DNA of 11,746 nucleotides from Clostridia bacterium. GTDB lineage: Bacteria > Bacillota > Clostridia > Christensenellales > Aristaeellaceae. The notes beneath the pieces are model-generated. The model did no database searches, was not told the origin of the DNA, and saw only the letters and a program-made list of their open reading frames with translations. A program made the position numbers and the translations under genes. Shown here in pieces: positions 8,029-11,746 of the stretch. Every line of letters starts with the position of its first letter. The first letter of the stretch is position 1. The stretch spans positions 1-11,746 of the forward strand of contig JAFZRB010000134.1 in NCBI GenBank assembly GCA_017620115.1, read 5' to 3'.

Positions 8029-8078
8029 AGGGCGCGTATCGAAGCCCATCCCGCCGGGCGGGTTTCGATATGCGCCCT
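8029..8078 (+). repeat. 50-bp imperfect palindrome, REP-like, upstream of the TPM gene
   Basis: Positions 8029-8043 pair with 8064-8078 over 15 bp, with one G-U pair (8036-8071). Inside lies a second small stem (8050-8054 with 8058-8062). No T-run follows. It begins 6 bases after the preceding hairpin and ends 12 bases before the ribosome binding site of the next gene. Such structures often recur through a genome as REP elements, but only one copy is in this window. Confidence 0.55.
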
Positions 8079-8107
8079 GATCGACTACCCAAAGGAGGCT
8101 GAACGCT

Positions 8108-9217
8108 TTGAAAATGAAGAGATTTTTTGCCCTCGCGCTGGTTCTTATGCTGCTGGCCGCGCCCGCGCTGGCCTCGTCGCTCAAGGCGAGCGACGATTTC
8201 TATGTGAACGACGCGGCGAACGTGCTCTCGGACGCCACCATCGGCCACATCGTTCTGAACAACGACGCGCTGTACAAGGCCTGCGGCGCGCAGCTGGTGT
8301 TCGTCACGGTGGACACCACCGGCTCGACCAAGCTGGAGAACTACGCCTACAAGCTGTTCAACGACTGGGGCGTCGGCGGCTCGAATAACAATGGCTTCCT
8401 GCTGGTGATGGCCATTCAGGACGACGATTACTGGTATGAAATCGGCAAGGGCCTCGACCAGTATCTCACCTCGGGCGACGCGGGCGAGCTGGTGGACAAA
8501 TACCTCGAGCCGTACTTCGCGAAGAAGGACTACGACGGCGGCGCGAAGGCGTTCTTCGACGCGCTGTTCGCCACCACGGCGCGCGCGCTGAAGGCGAACG
8601 TGTCCATCGACAACTCGGCCTACAGCAAATACATTCAGCAGAACGGCGGCTCAACCGCCACAACCACGACCCGCACCACAACCGGCAATACCACGCCGCG
8701 CCGCGCCGACGAATCGGATGGGAGCTGGGTGCTTGGACTGATTGTGCTGATCGCCATCATCGTGATCGTCGTGCTCATCGTGCACAGCACCCGCAGGCGG
8801 CGCGTGGTGCGCACGGGCGGCACGACGGTGGTGCGGCCCACGGTGGTCGTGCCGCCGGTGGTCACGCGCACGCCGCCTATCGTCTCGCGGCCCGTTCAGA
8901 CGCCGCCCGTCGTTTCGCGGCCCGCCCAGACGCCGCCCAGCCAGGGAAGCTACGGCGGCTTCACCCAGCCCCCGGGACGAGCGAGCAGTGCGGGCCGGCC
9001 CAGCAGCAGCGGCGTATCGCGGCCCAGCAGCGGCGGCAGCAGCAGCGGACGGAGCTCGGGCGTCGGCTCGATCTTCGGCGGCTTCAGCGGCAGCGGGCGC
9101 TCCAGCAGCGGCTTCGGCCGTTCCAGCAGCTCGGGCCGTTCTTCCGGCGGCTTTGGCGGCGGACGCAGCGGCGGCGGCGGCGTAACCCGCGGCAGCGGCG
9201 GCGGTCGCCACAGGTAG
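8108..9217 (+). CDS. TPM-domain membrane protein with a long Gly/Ser/Arg/Pro-rich tail
   Basis: The protein has 369 residues. A signal peptide ends at about APALA (residues 18-22). The TPM (YgcG/PsbR-like) domain spans about 29-165: VNDAANVLS opens it, then AQLVFVTVDTT, LFNDWGVG and GFLLVMAIQDDDYWYEIGKGLD, all typical. One membrane segment follows at about 207-227 with RRRR after it, which predicts that the tail is cytoplasmic. The last 140 residues are low complexity: two copies of PP(I/V)VSRP(V/A)QTPP, then Gly/Ser/Arg/Phe-rich sequence. TPM proteins are linked to membrane complex assembly or repair, and some show phosphatase activity. I chose TTG 8108 because AAAGGAGG (8091-8098) lies 9 bases upstream; ATG 8114 would be 15 away. 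It is the last gene of the four-gene run. Confidence 0.83.
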   Translation: MKMKRFFALALVLMLLAAPALASSLKASDDFYVNDAANVLSDATIGHIVLNNDALYKACGAQLVFVTVDTTGSTKLENYAYKLFNDWGVGGSNNNGFLLVMAIQDDDYWYEIGKGLDQYLTSGDAGELVDKYLEPYFAKKDYDGGAKAFFDALFATTARALKANVSIDNSAYSKYIQQNGGSTATTTTRTTTGNTTPRRADESDGSWVLGLIVLIAIIVIVVLIVHSTRRRRVVRTGGTTVVRPTVVVPPVVTRTPPIVSRPVQTPPVVSRPAQTPPSQGSYGGFTQPPGRASSAGRPSSSGVSRPSSGGSSSGRSSGVGSIFGGFSGSGRSSSGFGRSSSSGRSSGGFGGGRSGGGGVTRGSGGGRHR

Positions 9218-9248
9218 AACCTGTTTCTGGCGCTTCGCCGCTGAAAAC

Positions 9249-9282
9249 GGACTTCTTCGCGCCATGGTGGCGCTCGAAGTCC
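9249..9282 (+). other. Hairpin in the gap after the TPM gene
   Basis: Positions 9249-9255 pair with 9276-9282 (7 bp). After a small internal loop, 9259-9263 pair with 9269-9273 (5 bp), closing ATGGT. No T-run follows. It could be part of the 3' end of the TPM transcript or of a leader for the transporter downstream. Confidence 0.45.
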
Positions 9283-9319
9283 TTCGGGGCGGGGAAATGA
9301 TGGCTTTATTGGGTCATTC

Positions 9320-9352
9320 GCTTCGGCGGCCATAAATTGGAGCCGCCGGAGC
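9320..9352 (+). terminator. Hairpin with a weak T-rich tail, possible terminator of the TPM transcript
   Basis: An 11-bp stem pairs 9320-9330 with 9342-9352, with one G-U pair and an 11-base loop. The sequence after it is T-rich but broken by G (9361-9381), so termination would be weak. The stretch between it and the next hairpin at 9420 holds no gene and no convincing promoter that I can see. Confidence 0.35.
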
Positions 9353-9419
9353 TGTCGGGGTTATTTGGTTTGGTTTCGTTTCTATTAACTCTATCGCGGG
9401 GATTATGCTTTGACGTAGC

Positions 9420-9463
9420 GGCCCGGACAGCCGGACAGAAAGGGCTGTCCGGGCCGGTTTTTT
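9420..9463 (+). terminator. Strong intrinsic terminator just upstream of the TauE/SafE gene
   Basis: A perfect 13-bp GC-rich stem (9420-9432 with 9443-9455) has a 10-base loop and ends in TTTTTT (9458-9463). The 5' arm carries CCGGACAG twice in tandem (9423-9430, 9431-9438), and the 3' arm can pair with either copy, giving a shorter 8-bp alternative hairpin. The T-run ends 14 bases before the next start codon and abuts its ribosome binding site. It may end the upstream transcript or act as an attenuator for the downstream gene. Confidence 0.85.
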
Positions 9464-9477
9464 GGAGATGAGGATTC

Positions 9478-10236
9478 ATGCAAGTCACCCTTCAGATGCT
9501 CCTGATCGTGTGCCCGCTGATATTCCTGGCGTCCACCATAGACGCCGTCGGCGGGGGCGGCGGGCTGATCTCGCTGCCGGCGTACCTGCTGGCCGGGTTG
9601 CCCCCTGCGATGGCGGCGGGCTCCAACAAGATGAGCGCCAGCGTGGGCACGCTCATCGCCACGGGGCGCTATCTGAAGAGCGGGCGGCTGCTGGTGAAGC
9701 CCGCGCTGTGCGCGGCGGCGGGCGCGCTGCCGGGCGCGTGGCTGGGCGCGGAGCTGCTCAAGCGCGCGGATCCCAACGCAGTGCGCGTGTTCCTCATCGT
9801 CGCTATTCCGATTATGGCGCTGGTGCTCGTCCTCAAGAAGGACGCGCCCGAGCGCACGCGGCCCATTACGGCGGCGCGGCTGGTCGGCTGCTTCGCGCTG
9901 GGGCTGGGCTGCGGGTTCTACGACGGCTTCTTCGGCCCCGGCACGGGCACGCTGCTCATCATGGGGCTCACCTGGCTCATCGGCATGGACATGGTCACGG
10001 CCTCCGGCAGCGCCAAGCTCGTGAATCTCGCCAGCAATATATCGGCGCTCGTTTCGCTCCTGACAGGCGGGCAGGTGCTGTTCGCGCTGGCGCTGCCCGC
10101 GGCGGCGTTCTCGCTGGCGGGCGGCTATCTGGGCTCGTGGCTGGCCATCCGACGCGGCGCCGTGTTTATCCGGAAAATCATGCTGGCCGTGCTGCTCATC
10201 CTGATCGCGCGGCTGGCGGCGGAATGGTTCCTGTAA
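9478..10236 (+). CDS. TauE/SafE-family (TSUP) membrane transporter
   Basis: The 252-residue protein is strongly hydrophobic, with seven or eight predicted membrane segments spread over its length and C-terminal ILIARLAAEWFL. The family's internal repeat is clear: DAVGGGGGLISLP (22-34) with a following GSNK in the first half, and GFYDGFFGPGTGTLL (146-160) with a following SGSAKLVN in the second. TSUP members move sulfite, sulfoacetate, taurine or related organic anions out of or into the cell; the substrate here cannot be told. A weak GGAG/GAGG signal (9464-9473) precedes ATG 9478 and lies directly after the terminator T-run. The addB start codon is 79 bases beyond its stop. Confidence 0.9.
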   Translation: MQVTLQMLLIVCPLIFLASTIDAVGGGGGLISLPAYLLAGLPPAMAAGSNKMSASVGTLIATGRYLKSGRLLVKPALCAAAGALPGAWLGAELLKRADPNAVRVFLIVAIPIMALVLVLKKDAPERTRPITAARLVGCFALGLGCGFYDGFFGPGTGTLLIMGLTWLIGMDMVTASGSAKLVNLASNISALVSLLTGGQVLFALALPAAAFSLAGGYLGSWLAIRRGAVFIRKIMLAVLLILIARLAAEWFL

Positions 10237-10315
10237 TGATAACGGGGGAATTCACAAACCTGCATTCAATGTTTCCCTTCCTTTATCCTGATTGTTTCCC
10301 CAAGGGGGTGTCGCT

Positions 10316-11746
10316 GTGTCAATCCGCTGTCTTACCGGGCGGGCGCGCGCGCTGCGGCCCAGGCTGTACGACGAGCTGCGCACGGCGCTGGACGGTGCGT
10401 CTGACGCCCCGCTCATCGTGCTGGTACCGGAACAGTACACGCTGGAATCCGAGCGGGAGATCCTGTCGGCGCTGAACCTGGCCGGCTCGTTCCGGCTGCA
10501 GGTGATGTCGCCCGCGCGGCTCATTTCGCGGCTGTTCGAGGCGACGGGCCGCCCGGAGGAAACGCGCGTCGACGAACGCGGCCGCGTCATGCTCATGCAC
10601 GCGGCGCTGCGCGCGCTCTCGAAGGAGCTCGTATGGTATCGCGGCGCGCAGCACCGGCCGGGCTTCAGCGCGCTGGCGGCCGGCCAGATCAAGGAGCTCA
10701 AGCAGGCCGGCTACACGCCCGAACGCCTCGCCGGCCTGGCCGGGAGCCTGGGCGCCGGCCCGCTCAAATCGAAGCTGCGCGACCTCGAGGCGCTGTGGAC
10801 GGCCTATGAGGACGCGCTGCGCGGCCGCTTCATGGACGGCGAGGATGAGCTCACGCGCGCTTTGGAGCGCACGGAACGGGCGGACTTCCTGCGCGGCGCG
10901 CGGGTCTGGGCCTATGGCTTCGAGCTGATTTCACCCACGCTGGCGGGCCTGCTCACTCGGCTGGGCGCGTCGCGCGACGCGGCGCTGCTGCTACCGCTGG
11001 CGAACGATCCAAAGGCGCGCGACGCCGAGGCGTTCGAGCCGGCGGCGCGTTCCCTGCGGCAGCTGTGCGACATGGCCGGCGACGCGGGCGTGGACGTCGA
11101 GCGCGTCTCCCTCGACGAGCCGCCCGAGAGCGAGCGGCCCGCGGAGCTCACGCACCTGCTGAACGAAATCAACAGCGTCCCGACCACGCCCTGGCGCGGC
11201 GAGCCGAAGCGCGTGCGCATGGCCTCCCGGCGCAATCCGCTGGACGAGGCCATGCTGATCATGGCCGTCATCCGCGACCGCGTGATGAGCGGAAAAATGC
11301 GCTATCGCGACGCCGCCGTCGCCTGCTTCGATCTGGAAGAAAGCGCGGACGCGCTGCGCCGCGCGGCGGGCCTTTACGGCGTGCCCCTGTTCCTCGAGAG
11401 CGGCCGCGGCGCGGACCGGAACCCGCTCGCGCAGTTCGCGCTGCTGGCGCTGCGGCTGGTGGCCGGCAACTGGCAGGCCGAGGATATGGAGCGCCTCATG
11501 CGCACCGGCTACACCGCGCTCACCCCGGACGAGGCGGACAGAATGGCCGACTGCGCCGTGGAACAGGGCCTGCGCGGCGCGCTCTGGAAGAAGCCGCTGC
11601 ACCGCTACCGCGACGAGCGGGACGCCGCGCTCGAGCCCCTGCGGCAAAAGCTGGTCGCGCCGCTCGCCGCCTTCGAGGAGGCGTTTTCCGCCGCGCCGGA
11701 TACGCGCGCGCAGCTGGCCGCGCTGTGGGATCTCCTGGAGCGCGTA
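10316..11746 (+). CDS. addB: AddB, helicase-nuclease subunit B, N-terminal 477 codons (runs off the window)
   Basis: With AddA, AddB forms the RecBCD-like complex that processes double-strand DNA ends for recombination. Family features are LIVLVPEQYTLESEREIL (about residues 29-46), the FRLQVMSPARLISRLF segment, and later NPLDEAMLIMAVIRDRV, YRDAAVACFDLEE and GVPLFLESGR, all in the usual order. The C-terminal nuclease domain and iron-sulfur cysteines lie outside the window. The start is GTG 10316, with AAGGGGG (10302-10308) 7 bases upstream. Where most AddB proteins begin with a Walker A loop (GR.GSGK(S/T)), this one reads GRARALRPR, so the lysine is absent. No frameshift explains it, as the neighbouring frame gives no GK motif either. 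Confidence 0.88.
   Translation, partial: MSIRCLTGRARALRPRLYDELRTALDGASDAPLIVLVPEQYTLESEREILSALNLAGSFRLQVMSPARLISRLFEATGRPEETRVDERGRVMLMHAALRALSKELVWYRGAQHRPGFSALAAGQIKELKQAGYTPERLAGLAGSLGAGPLKSKLRDLEALWTAYEDALRGRFMDGEDELTRALERTERADFLRGARVWAYGFELISPTLAGLLTRLGASRDAALLLPLANDPKARDAEAFEPAARSLRQLCDMAGDAGVDVERVSLDEPPESERPAELTHLLNEINSVPTTPWRGEPKRVRMASRRNPLDEAMLIMAVIRDRVMSGKMRYRDAAVACFDLEESADALRRAAGLYGVPLFLESGRGADRNPLAQFALLALRLVAGNWQAEDMERLMRTGYTALTPDEADRMADCAVEQGLRGALWKKPLHRYRDERDAALEPLRQKLVAPLAAFEEAFSAAPDTRAQLAALWDLLERV

Noticed and set aside
10261..10289. Separate promoter for addB (TGCATT-17-TATCCT)
   Set aside because: The match to consensus is weak, especially at the -35, so readthrough from the transporter gene is equally likely.

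Overview
The window is a high-GC stretch of a bacterial chromosome in which every intact gene runs on the + strand. Gene content points to a Clostridia-type Bacillota: a YprB-type nuclease, AddB, the XpaC-TelA pair, an exported CotH-kinase protein with lamin-tail domains, consensus sigma-A promoters, strong GGAGG ribosome binding sites, and TTG/GTG starts. The repeat at 80-330 resembles, from memory only, intergenic repeats of gut Clostridia. The species cannot be named from the sequence. I saw no tRNA, rRNA, CRISPR array or transposase gene.

Region 1 (1-413) is a divergent intergenic region. A consensus promoter points left, off the window edge (18-46, minus strand), and another points right (350-378, plus strand). 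Between them lies a 251-bp palindromic, MITE-like element with 37-bp inverted ends (80-330). Region 2 (414-5401) is a tight run of three genes: a YprB-like DEDD exonuclease, a cytoplasmic TPR protein, and a 998-residue membrane-anchored protein with three lamin-tail repeats, a chitobiase-C-like domain and a CotH kinase domain.

Region 3 (5453-9217) starts at its own TTGACC-17-TATAAT promoter and carries XpaC-like, TelA-like, LemA-like and TPM-domain genes in that order. This looks like one envelope or stress module: two small membrane proteins, one soluble coiled-coil protein and one secreted/membrane TPM protein with a long Gly/Ser/Arg/Pro tail. Two strong hairpins without T-tracts separate the LemA and TPM genes.

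Region 4 (9218-11746) begins with a 260-bp gap of hairpins ending in a strong intrinsic terminator whose T-run finishes 14 bases before the start codon of a TauE/SafE-type transporter. This suggests either attenuation or a shared use of the sequence. The addB gene follows and runs off the right edge. Its N-terminus lacks the Walker A motif usual for the family.

All names rest on reading motifs by eye, without database searches.
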